A stretch of 64,000 nt of DNA from Hypomesus transpacificus. Its lineage: Eukaryota > Chordata > Actinopteri > Osmeriformes > Osmeridae. A program made the translations under genes and the position numbers. The first letter of the stretch is position 1; the number at the start of each line of letters is the position of its first letter. Shown piece by piece: positions 22,839 through 64,000 of the stretch. Under the pieces are notes generated by a model. The model saw only the letters and a list, made by a program, of their open reading frames with translations, was not told where the DNA came from and ran no database searches. The stretch is from the NCBI RefSeq assembly GCF_021917145.1, contig NC_061074.1:1514115-1578114 (forward strand), in the 5' to 3' direction.

Positions 22839-25142
22839 TCATGGTTGGGCATACTCCCCACACACTCCCACCGATTTCCCATCCCAGTCACATGTCGACA
22901 GACACTTCACAAAGAAGTGAGCCAGATCGAACTTAGAGATGACCCTTCCCTTCAGCACGTTCTCTGTCACAGTGTACTTCTCAGTCAAGGGGAAGTTGTC
23001 TGGAAAGAGGGAGGGAAGTTCAGTGTTCTTGGTTCACTCGTGGACTCACTGGTGCACCACCAGACCAAAATGATGATGGGGCGAGAGAGGTGAAGAAAGA
23101 GAAGGAGAGAAGTAAGCGAGACAGAAAGAAGAGTAAAAGAGACAGGGAAAGAAAGAGAGAAAATGACAGAGAGAAGGAGACAGAACTGAGAGAAAGGGGG
23201 AAGGGAAAACCTGTGTGCATGAGGAAAAAGTGTCTGGTAACTGTTGCTCCACTGACCAGCGATATGGGGAGGCATGACGGCCACATAGTCCAGCCCAGAC
23301 TCCTTCAGCACCATGAACATCCGGTCGTGGTCATCCGTCACTGCCATCAGTCGCGGGGGCGTCTTAGAACGCTCCCACAGCAGGAAGGCTGGACAGCAGA
23401 GAGAAGAGGTTCAAACTCCAGTTTCTTCTTGCTTGTTTGTTTGTTTGTTTAGGTGTATGTTTTGGAATTTATCAAGCTTTATCTGACATTGTATGTGTGA
23501 AGTGTGACAAGAAAGGCAGGGAGATAGGGAGAGAGGGGAAAACATGCAGCAAAGTCAATGTTCTGTTAGCTATGTACTGTATATCCCCCAGTTTTGCTCA
23601 TTTGTCTTCATAGATTCTTAGTGAGTTAGGAGGACTGGATTATGTATCTAAGAAAGTCGGCATAATCCAAAAGTGAGCTTGGTAATAAGTAAAACAATTT
23701 GGTCCAGAGACACACCTGACATGCAAGCAACCACTTTTCTGATTCCACGAGCCTTCATGACTTCCAGAATGTTCCTAGTTCCCTCAGACATCACGGTAGT
23801 GGGACCTGTGAGCAGGCAAGGGAGTTATATTCAGCATGGTTAAAGCAGCAGAGGTGGTCCTTTTTAAGTTATTTTCAGTAAAAAAAATATCATGAGGTGA
23901 GGCGTATAGTGGTCTCTGGCTCCCTCTAGAGGATAATAGATGCTACGCCTGGCCATTCAGCGTTGTAAAACCAAGTCATTTAGTGAGAATCTGAGGGAAC
24001 ACTTTTATGAGTTATGACTATAGCTTTCAGATCAACAACGTTCTAGGGAGTCACAAAAGTTATGTTATGGTGGGTGTGGTAGTATGCATCATATATAGAC
24101 TGATTCCATATAAATTTAAAGTACAGAACTAAAAAAGAATGATCCCTTCAATCTGTAACTTTACATCAACAAGTACTCTGCACTATCATGAGTCGGCTAC
24201 TAACTGAGATCGTTCCTGGTGCCCAGGACGATGATAACAGCGTCCTGTCCCTCCATGGCCTTCTTGACATCCTCCTTCTTCATGACATCACCAACCACCA
24301 CCTTGGATGCCTTGTGGTCTGCTGGCAGCCGAGCAGGTTCCCGAACCAGCACGGTCACACTGTAACCTGGGGATGGGGAGAAGTTTGGGGTTGAATTGCC
24401 TGATGCTGACAGAGATGATTCCACACAGAAATATAATCAAAATAGAAAGTACTGACTGCTAAATTAACTTTCATTGATCCATTGAATGGATACGAGTCTT
24501 GGCCTCAGTCTAGTTTGAGAGAAATTTGAAGGTTTCCAAATCTAGTCAAACTGTTAGTGTTGGTGATCAGTTAACACCGCCCTCTCTGTGTGCAAGAGAT
24601 AAGGAGACAGAGCAGGGCTATCGCCTATCTGTGGGATTGCAATATGCCCCGTTCTCTGTCCAAACATGACTCAGCAGAAAGCTATAGCCCATAACGACTG
24701 TGATGACTCTGCGTTTTATGTCCTGTGATCTCAGCGCAAGGAAACGAAAACGCTCGCAAAACAAATAAATCATATGGCACATAGCTTCTTCTATTTCTGC
24801 ACGTTGAGCTAGATTTCCCAGCATCCTGTTGGGTCACAGACAGCATCTTATTACGTCAACCAAGACAGCATCCCAGCGTTGTAGGACTGTAGGAAACCAT
24901 GCTATCCAATGAATGGGTCATACATTTTACTACAATGTTTTTGTTAGGCAACGCTTTTAGTAGCCATATCTAAATCACTGAATGAAAGTTTTCCCATTTA
25001 GATGTTATGTCTGAGAGACAACTGTTTTTGTCCGTCATTGTTTGTTAGGCTACCTACCTGCTGCGTCCGCCAGTTGTAAGGTCACCTGCCCGGTCATCCC
25101 AGTGGCACCGAAAATCACAACATTCTTGATAGACTCGGACAT
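22839..25142 (-). CDS. blvrb: Biliverdin reductase B / NADPH-dependent flavin reductase
   Basis: Five minus-strand exons, 25142-25058, 24366-24205, 23805-23716, 23388-23257 and 22999-22839 (TGA), total 630 nt, encoding 209 aa; human BLVRB is 206. All junctions are GT-AG and in phase. The N-terminus has the Rossmann NADPH motif GATGMTG at residues 12-18. Conserved blocks include [75 protein letters not shown] and [11 protein letters not shown]. The enzyme is cytosolic and reduces flavins and non-alpha biliverdin isomers with NADPH in heme breakdown. The short C-terminus diverges from the human one. The start codon lies about 0.5 kb from the probable SPTBN4 first exon on the opposite strand. 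Confidence 0.95.
23090..23210 (+). repeat. Purine-rich GA low-complexity tract in BLVRB intron 4
   Basis: A GAGA/GAAAGA-rich stretch between the last two BLVRB exons. It is pyrimidine-rich on the transcribed gene's sense strand. It is simple sequence only. Confidence 0.7.
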
Positions 25143-25603
25143 TATCTCCGTTACAGTTCACAGTCAATAACTACACTCCGCTGAGAATACGCAACAACGT
25201 ATCTGAGCAATTACAATGTAGATATGAACCTCGTTTGACACTTCAGGAAACGCCCCCTTTTAGATAACCAAAAAAAGGTCTACTTCCGTTACAAGCTCCT
25301 CCCAACTTCACCAATTAAAGGAAAACGCACCTTAAACTAATATATTTAGACATGTCATGGATCCATGTCATACTCTTTGTCATTTCTCTTTTTGTATTGC
25401 AGCGGAGAAGCCCACACTTGTAGAAAGAGGCAGACTGCATTAAATGTTAATTGTTTCTTTTGTTCCCTTATGTGGGTACAATCAAAAGTGCCTAATTATT
25501 GACATTTTCAGACCTAGTTTTAGTTGTTTTTTGGTGTCATCATAAAAAAACGTTTTGTTCCTCACATTATGAATTGTTACTGAGAAACAGAATCTTCGAA
25601 GGC

Positions 25604-25654
<51 letters not shown>
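25143..25654. promoter_or_regulatory. Bidirectional BLVRB/SPTBN4 promoter region
   Basis: About 0.5 kb separates the BLVRB ATG (minus) from the CpG-rich probable first exon of SPTBN4 (plus). A (CT)n run of about 45 bases lies at 25609-25653. No TATA box was assigned. The shared-promoter role is inferred from the head-to-head layout. Confidence 0.5.
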
Positions 25655-25656
<2 letters not shown>

Positions 25657-26092
25657 CGGAGGTGGCCTCCTCCGTCGCACTGATGCCGAATTCTCTCCAG
25701 CAGTATCACGAGAGGACACAGAGAGGGGGAACGTAGGCTACATCAGGTGGCCAGGATACACCGTGAGCCCACCGGCTTGGATTTTTGATCAAGCATCTCC
25801 GGCTGGCCGAGGGCTTCCTCCACGGTGGTCGCGTGGTCTCCTTAGCCAGTACAGAGATTGACCGTTTTTATGATACCGCATAACTGCCGTGATTAGATAT
25901 CTCGCGTCGGATCCTTCTCAATACAGAGACCAATTGAGGAGACATCGACTACTTGGTTCAACTATGCCTGCGAATACAGGCGGCGAAAGGCTCCGCTTGT
26001 AATTCGCTCTCCGGTTCCAGTGTCATCATCAACCGATTGAAACGTTTATTTTGGGATAATACAAATATCCATATCTGGACTTGGGGGTGAAG
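25655..26092 (+). other. sptbn4: Probable SPTBN4 5'UTR first exon
   Basis: CpG-rich unique sequence ends at a strong donor, GGTGAAG followed by GTAAGC at 26093. The coding start at 33149 lies 23 bases inside an exon that begins after an acceptor (GTGTCTGTGTAG) ending at 33125, so an upstream non-coding exon is needed. This is the best candidate nearby. The 5' limit is approximate, placed just after the CT repeat. I did not test for other first exons. Confidence 0.5.
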
Positions 26093-28759
26093 GTAAGCTT
26101 GCAGCTAGCCCCATATTTGTGATTTTAGTGTGTCATTTCATTTATCACTGGAGACGAAAATTCGAGGTAGCTGTTTTGGTGAGAGATGCAGCAATACCGG
26201 CCTGCATTGACTGCTGCAAGACTACTGCAGTGATTCGGGGACCGTATTTCATACCCGTTTTTCCTATTTTTTACGATAACACATACGGCTTTTATAGCTC
26301 ACCAATGTATAGCAAACACAACTGTCAATATATGCCCACGGTTTGATTGTCAAATGAGGGCATGTTGGGAACGAGGCCTTAACCGTGAAGCCATATGATT
26401 CATATCGGTCTTTGCATATGTGACCACACTTGGTCATATTACACACCTTTGTGTATCATAGGCAACAATTGTCTTATCGTACGGGAGTCATTCGTGTCCT
26501 ATCCTCGATCTGACCTTTTCTCAAGCTATAAGGAACCCCGAGACGTTGGCAAGGCACTTCGAGCGTGTGAAACGCTGCAGTGAAAGTACCCCACATGGAA
26601 TTTTCATTTGGAACCATTCGATCGAATTCTTTAAAGGGATTATTTACTACACGGCGTGGCAATTGCATCAGGCTACTTACTTCAAAGCCTACTAATACAA
26701 TACAAATGAAAGCTTCAGCCTGCTTAATGGAATGGTATGGAGGGGAGAGTGCAGGGGTTCCATGCGGCGGGACAGATAGAGAAGCCGCGGCGGAAGGATG
26801 GAAGGAAGGCTGCAGGTCGTATGTGTCATTTTAAGGTTAAAAGCGATGTCTCCAAAAAAAAGGAGATGGAGCAGGCACAAATGGGTCCCTTCGCTCTTCC
26901 TGTCGGTCTTACACAAGCTAAAGGCAACCGTCTTGAGTCAAACCCGTGTTTCTTTGCCGACACACTATAGCGCATACAACTGCGTCGACTTGTGATATCA
27001 TGCACAACTACCTTCTCACGCATATGGCCTCACCTTGTAAGCCACCGGTTTGTGTGTGATATCACAGACACGATATTGACAAACCCACGTTCTTTACCCT
27101 TCTCGGTTTCCGTGCGTGGGGATTGTTTTGCTTGGGAACTATAGGTGTGTGTTCACTACAGTGCTCCAGTCCAAGCCGGGCTGGGCGTCGCCGGCTGGAC
27201 GTCGGAGTTCGGTCACAGATGTTTAAATTCTGGGATGACTCTAGATAAGCCTCAAATGCAGTGGCGTGCGATGACGTCAGACTACGACCGCTGTCCAGGG
27301 TGCTGATGTGTTCCGGAATTTGACTCGTGTTGAATTCTCGCAAATCTAAAGCCATTACCAGTTATAAAAGCACTCCCTCTGAACACATTTAAACTTTGCG
27401 TTCTGAAATTAAGTTTACATCATAAGAAAATCATACTCTCTGCACAAGCCATAACTTAATGTGTAATGAAGGAAAGGCTGGGTGTCCACAGCCTTCTGGG
27501 ATTACACCCTGAGAACCCAAGTTAGACATCCCTCTGTTCTCCAACCTAACCTCTATGTTGAAAGTAAAGGTCAAACATATCCCCTCCTCTAGTTAGTATG
27601 TGGATATGTGTGAACGATGGTTGACGATAGCTGAATGAGAGGGGGGATGATGAGGGAGGATTGTAGAGAGACCAGTCTCCCATAGGCCTGAGGGCTGGGA
27701 GGGGGGGGTCGGTTGGGGATGAGGATACTGACTGATGAGGGCTGGCAGCTGTCTAACCTCAGGGAAGCTGCCAGCCTGCTCCTCATACACCTCCTTCTAC
27801 TCCTCTCCTCCTCCTCTCCTCCTCCTGCATCCACGCCAGATCAGTCCCCTGATTTTCCTTCATAAGGAGAGAGCTGGAGGTCTGCATGTCACTGGTGTTT
27901 CTGTTTGTGGAAGATGGGATCACTGTCAACTAGAGAGACCGCAACACTTTGATGATCTTCAAGACTTTACTTTTGATTGGTACAGGTGAATTTGTGTGAG
28001 TGTGGGGGGGGATTGCTTATAGTGACACTGCAACTGTTTGAAGTATGTCTGCGTGTGTGTGTGGCAGTCTGTTTGTGATTACACATGTGTGTGTGTGTGA
28101 GTGTAGCAGTCTGTTTGTGAGTACACGTGTGTGTGTTTGTTCGTTTACGTATGTGACTGTATTCATTCCTCTCTCTAATGTTTCATTACTGTTGATGGTC
28201 TGCAGAGCACAACAATCCCATAACACACGTCGACTCACAAACCTCCGCAACCAGGAAGTCACATTCGGGAAGTGGGGAAGGTCATTGAGCTGTACCAGCA
28301 ATGTGTATGGAGAGTTCCCCTTCTCACTCGACCTAGTCCTGGAGGTGTTAGGCCGGGGCAGGTGCCGTAAAGCTCTGCACCAATCATCTCTTCCGGAAAC
28401 AGGCCCAGCGAAGAAAAGAACAGAGGGAAGGAGGGAGGAGGGGATGTTGGGGGGGGTCAGCTTATGTTTCACACCACGCTGGCGAGAGGGTGATTTATAG
28501 TAGTTGCCGGCGGCGAGGCAGAGTAGCCAGAGAACCATAATAACGCTGAGTGCTTTGGAGGGGAAGGCTGAATGAGATCCAGGAGCCTACGGAGCATTGG
28601 GGAAACAAAAATGGCTGACGTTAGTATCCCCTGGTAGCCCACTGGACATAAACACCTATATTTTACCTCAGCAGTTAGACAGAGCCGGATTCTCTGAGCT
28701 AATCTCCCAGGAGTCCTAATTTTAGTGTTTACCTCAGCGCCAGAGGCTGTCTGCCCCCT

Positions 28760-28980
28760 CTCCTGGTCTGAGACTGGGTAAGGGACCTATCTCCTGGTCT
28801 GATGCTGGTCCAGGCAGAGGTCTTGCCTGGTCTGAGACTGGGTAAGGGACCTATCTCCTGGTCTGATGCTGGTCCAGGCAGAGGTGTCTCCTGGTCTGAT
28901 GCTGGTCCAGGCTGGGGTCTCTCCTGGTCTGATGCTGGTCCAGGCTGGGGTCTCTCCTGGTATGATGCTGGATAGGGGGT
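28760..28980 (+). repeat. About 31-bp minisatellite in SPTBN4 intron 1
   Basis: Roughly six tandem, partly interleaved copies of TCTCCTGGTCTGATGCTGG followed by TCCAGGC and AGAGG or TGGGG. Confidence 0.8.
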
Positions 28981-30774
28981 CTCTCCCTCGGTGGCCTGTT
29001 CCACTGTGAACAAACTGAGTCCTGCCGTTTCATCGTGTGCAGAGATCAGAGCTCAGGGGTGTCACTGTGTTTCATCTCTCAGAGGTGGAGGAGCACAGAC
29101 ATGCTGTGCACTGACCAGCCTAACCATGGCTGACCACTAAGCCCCCTGCCTCTCATGGGTAAGTGATCACGTACCCACTCTGTCTCGCCCACAAAGTGGC
29201 CCTGTACCCGTGGTGGTGGATAATAGCTGGTGAGGTGTCTCAGTGCCGTGCTCAAGGCCCTCAGCGGGCACTGACTGCCTCTGCATGCCGTCTTCGGTCG
29301 CCGTGGGGACGGGGGCACGGACAGCTGTGTTTGTTTACCGTGACCGGTCAGTCAGACGAGTCCCACAGCGATGAGAGCGTGTTGTTCCAGAGGACCAGGT
29401 GGTGGAAAACAGGCCAGGCTGAGGGGGCTACACGCATGTGTGTGCGTGTTTGTTTGTACGTGTTTGTGTCTGAGTGTTTGTGTGTGTATGTATATGCTTG
29501 TATGTGTGTGTATATGTGTGTGTGTCCGTGCGTGTCTGTCTGTGTGTGCGCATGTGTGTGGGTGTTCGCACATGCGTGTGCGTGTTTGCGAGCGTGCGGC
29601 TAGGGCAAGGAGACGACAGAGGACACCGAGGTTTGACATGAACGACAGGCGTGACAGCTCGTACGATGATTGAGAGTTGGTGTGATGGTTGCTATTGTCA
29701 CTCCAGTAGCCTACTGGCGGCGTTGCATCTCGCAGTCGCTGAATTGCTTTCAATATCTAGACCAGAACACTGACATTGACATGTTGAGGGTACACCTTGA
29801 GGGTTTGGGTGGATTATGGGTGCTGATCTGTGGGTATCTGGGTAGCCCTCTGTGATGATGCTTGGAAAAAAAGAGCTGTACTGATCAAATGTGATTGGAT
29901 GTCTGCTTGGCTCATTAGGTCTGGTGTTGATCATAGACATGAAGGTATGTCTGAATGTGACTGAGGGCTGTAGGGGGTCTGGGGGGGGGGGGGAGGTTGA
30001 CATGCAGCCATCTGTCTGCTGATTGGGGAGGTCATGCTGGCGCCTGCAACTGCAGTCCTCCTCAGATAGGTGGCGCTCTACTTTGACCATTCTTGGTAGA
30101 GAGGCAACTGGCAGCTGGGACACATCAGGCTGATCACAAATACTCCTCTGTGTCGGTGTGGAAACACACGCACCCCCCACTCACTGGGACACACTCAGAC
30201 ACGCACACACACAAGAGGGGTCTCTCTAACTGAGAGACATACACACGTGCACCCACACCAACTGAGATGCATACACGCGCATACCCACACCCACCCATTG
30301 GGACACACACACACTGTACACACACACACATATATTCTCCCACCACCACACCCACACCCATCCACTAACTGACACCGTCACTACCACTACCACCACACAC
30401 ACACACACACTGGAAACAACCTCCAATCAGTAACTCTCTAAGTTAATATAAAGAAGTCTTGATGATGAGCTTAAAGGGAGAGACGTTCCCCTCTTATCAG
30501 CACTTCCTGGCTCTACAATTCTCCTCCACCCTCATATAGTTCTCGAATATTCTGTTCCCGCTCATCGATGACCTGGTTTTGGTGGGGATATGTCTATCTT
30601 TTAGACAGAACATCTTTATCAAGAACTGCTTGTGTGTGTTAGTGTGTGTATTAGTGTGTGCGTGTGTGTGTGTGTGTCTGTGTGTAGGACAGAAGTCTCT
30701 GATAGTGTCATACCCTGTGGGGACACATAAATGTCTTTTTATGCTGCTACTCTCCATGTCCCTCTCTCGTTCTC

Positions 30775-31028
<254 letters not shown>

Positions 31029-31442
31029 TTCTACCTCTCCGCATTGACATTTCCTTTCACATGGTATGTTCAGACCACAGTATTTTAGGTTTCTGTTTAA
31101 ACCATCTTTCAGACTGGACCTACAGTATATGGAGTAGCTGACAAATGCAATTGTGGTTGATAAATAAAAAGTGTAACAGGAGCGAAATACGCAACCAAGC
31201 AGGAAGAGAACAATGGAGAGATGTAGAAAGTGAAAGAGAAAGGGAGAGAGAAAGAGAGAGGGAGGAAGAAAGTGAAGGAGAGATAGAGAAAGAAAGAGAG
31301 AGAGAGAGACAGAGGAACTGAGACAGAAAGGAGGGAAGGCGTAAGAGATGGAGAGAGAAAAAAGGGGGAGGGAGAGAAAGAAGCGGTATACAAAGACATT
31401 TACATGTCCCCACAGGGTATTACACTAGTATCATCTTCTATC

Positions 31443-31445
<3 letters not shown>

Positions 31446-31478
<33 letters not shown>

Positions 31479-31481
31479 ATA

Positions 31482-31560
<79 letters not shown>
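31446..31560 (+). repeat. (CA)n microsatellite, about 115 bp
   Basis: Nearly pure CA run with a few CATA interruptions, followed by (GACA)n to about 31598. Confidence 0.95.
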
Positions 31561-31563
<3 letters not shown>

Positions 31564-32399
31564 GACACAGACAGGCAGACAGGCAGACAGACAGACAGAA
31601 AGGTGCTGGTGGTGGTAGTGCAGAGGGAGGGGGGAGACAGTTATTCTAACCCTAGTCTCGTTATCTCACAGTACATATTCCATTAATAATCCTAACATTT
31701 ACACTATTCTTTACTTAAAGCATGCATGATCAATCATCTATTGAAGGTGTGGTAAATTCGATTTTGATAGAATTATGTATAGTTTCTCATGTAAATTAAC
31801 CTGGATTAATGTAAGAGATTTGCTACTTTGTGTGTGGGTGTGTGCGTGCATTGGTGTTTTTGCTTTGTTGATACGATAGAGACCCATCCATCAGTAAATT
31901 TTGTGGAGGTTGTGGTGGTTGGGTGTTGAAAGGGAAACACTGGGGGAGGGGAACAGGGGAGGGGGAGGCAAGGAGGAAGAGAGGACAGGAGGGGAAAAGG
32001 AAGGGGGAGGGGAAATTTGAGAATGTTGGTGCTTTGTTATGGTGCTGGAAGGACAATGGCCTGAGTGGAGAAAAGAGCTTGAGTCAGACCTCACTCAGTC
32101 TCAGCGTCAGTCTGTAAAAACACAGTTTAGATGGTCATCGTGTTAACTGGGCCTCTCATATTTCAACGTGCCAATATGATAATGTCCATATTCATAGCCC
32201 AATCTGTAGAGCCTGACAAAGAGGGATGGGGGAGAGAGACAGTAGGCTGAAGCAGCTGATGGTGAGAGAACGAGGGGGAGGAGGGGGCAGGAGATTGAGG
32301 GCTGGAGTGGAGGGAGGGAGGGAGGGAGGGAGAAGGAGAAGGGGAGGAGGCTCTTAAGGAGGTTGTGGTTAAGGCTGGATGTTTGTTAAAGGACTTTGG

Positions 32400-32610
32400 A
32401 GACTGGAGGCTGGGCTGAGGGTTTGGGGACTGGGGTGGAGGCTGGGATGGAGGCTAGGCTGGGGGCTGGTGTGGAGGCTTCGGTGGAGGCTGGGCTTAAG
32501 ACTTGGGTGGAGACTGCAGTGGAGGCTGGGGTGGAGGCTGGGGTGAAGGCTGGGCTTAAGGCTTGGGTGGAGACTGCAGTGGAGGCTAGGGTGGAGGCTG
32601 GGCCAGTGAC
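32400..32610 (+). repeat. GGAGGCTGGG-type minisatellite
   Basis: Variable tandem copies of GTGGAGGCTGGG, with a longer unit that contains CTTAAGRCTTGGGTGGAGAC and CTGCAGTGGAGG repeated twice. Confidence 0.8.
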
Positions 32611-33148
32611 AGCAAGGGTCCAGATGAACAGGAATACAGATGTGTCTGAATAGGAGGTGTGTTGGGAGGGACATTGCTACTCAGCTGTTTCCTGACAGCT
32701 GAGCACTGATCTCATCCTCCTGAAAACACAAACACCATGACCCAGTTGTTTCAATAAAGTTATTTTTAACAGACTGTTTGAACTTTCACAATCAGGGAAG
32801 AGACAGACTTAGCGACAAAAAAAACTGTAAATCAGATCTGAGGTGTTGCAGCTGACTGTGAGCCATGAATGAAGTATCACAGTATTATTAGCACACGTTT
32901 GACAGGAAGTTAACAAAGACAGCCGAACTTCATGAATGAATGTATATTTGAAACAGTGAGGTGCAAACTATTTTAGATTTTGAGTTGAGGTGTGGGGTGT
33001 GTAAGGTCATACAGGGTGTGTATACCCTGCCCTTAAGTGTATCAGAGAAGTCTTTTTTACTGGAAAGCACACTACACTGAGTCTCAGGTCTAATACTGTG
33101 TGTGTGTGTGTGTGTGTCTGTGTAGGAGGTCCAGGGGCAGCCGGCGCG

Positions 33149-63598
<30,450 letters not shown>

Positions 63599-64000
63599 GT
63601 CTCTGTGCCTGCTGGGGTTTTGTTAGACTGGATTCCTGTTTGTTTATTGTTGAGCTGTTTATTGGGTGAATCTTCGTGACCTCGGGAGTGTCAGGAAACG
63701 ACGGAGCGTCTGATTTGTCGAATGTGCATTTTGTATTTGTTTGGAGTTATTTTGTGTGTTTTTTTGCTTTGTCTTATTTGGATGAGTATTGCTCTGTGAG
63801 ATTGATTGATTTGCTATTTTTGTCAGAAAGCCAGCCTGTACTCCAATGGATGGTCATTGGAGAAGTCAGACTCACACGCACACACACTCTTACATAGATA
63901 CACACACATGCACCCACACACACACACACACATGGTCTGTCATCATGTCACCATCTCTCATCTCCTCTCCAACAGCATGACGTTGCTTAGACTTCCTTTT
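63599..64000 (+). other. sptbn4: SPTBN4 intron 22 (partial)
   Basis: Non-coding sequence with a CA-rich stretch (63875-63932). An AACAG near 63975 is not followed by spectrin-like coding sequence. Confidence 0.65.

Noticed and set aside
25499..25861. 120-residue ORF across the CT repeat upstream of SPTBN4
   Set aside because: It is interrupted by low-complexity LSLSLS and has no homology I recognise; it fits UTR/promoter better.
63960..64000. Next SPTBN4 exon after AACAG near 63975
   Set aside because: The bases that follow reach an in-frame stop quickly and do not match the spectrin sequence expected after LKKLQ.

Overview
The window is vertebrate nuclear DNA, almost certainly from a teleost fish. 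Genes are split into short exons with GT-AG introns. Introns are full of CT/GA/CA and tetranucleotide microsatellites, and fish-type SINE fragments and DNA-transposon inverted repeats are present. I cannot name the species. No phage, bacterial, CRISPR or organellar signal was seen.

Layout. (1) Plus strand, window start to 4896: the 3' part of an aftiphilin/CLBA1-like clathrin-adaptor accessory gene. One giant acidic exon is followed by four short ones, and the 5' end lies outside the window. (2) Plus strand, 6868-15530: a complete three-exon two-pore-domain K+ channel, best matched to KCNK6 (TWIK-2), 314 aa. Its start codon is overlapped by an out-of-frame upstream ORF, and intron 1 holds a three-level nest of inverted-repeat elements. 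(3) Minus strand, 19901-19059: a SERTA-domain transcriptional co-regulator, best matched to SERTAD3, 280 aa, with a long AT-rich 3' region containing perfect inverted repeats. (4) Minus strand, 25142-22839: BLVRB (biliverdin reductase B/flavin reductase), five exons, 209 aa. (5) Plus strand, from about 25.65 kb to beyond the window end: SPTBN4 (beta-IV spectrin). It has a probable 5'UTR exon, then 22 coding exons for both calponin-homology domains and roughly the first ten to eleven spectrin repeats (1421 codons, about 55% of the human protein length).

The order SERTAD3-BLVRB-SPTBN4 matches what I recall of human 19q13.2; KCNK6 is on the same human arm. BLVRB and SPTBN4 are head to head with about 0.5 kb between them. 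KCNK6 and SERTAD3 converge tail to tail.

Main points of interest: a one-base insertion in SPTBN4 exon 3 that would break the CH1 domain (sequence error or real lesion); a CpG-dense block in SPTBN4 intron 20, placed where an internal promoter for a short Sigma6-like spectrin would lie; a palindromic foldback element in KCNK6 intron 1 with a hAT-like insertion (8-bp target duplication) in only one arm; a perfect inverted pair of antioxidant-response/MARE motifs downstream of SERTAD3; and SPTBN4 introns that are nearly all tandem repeat and run right up to splice sites. I did not find a convincing wholly new biological system. The genes are a conserved vertebrate set, and the novelty is in the repeats and regulatory sequence.
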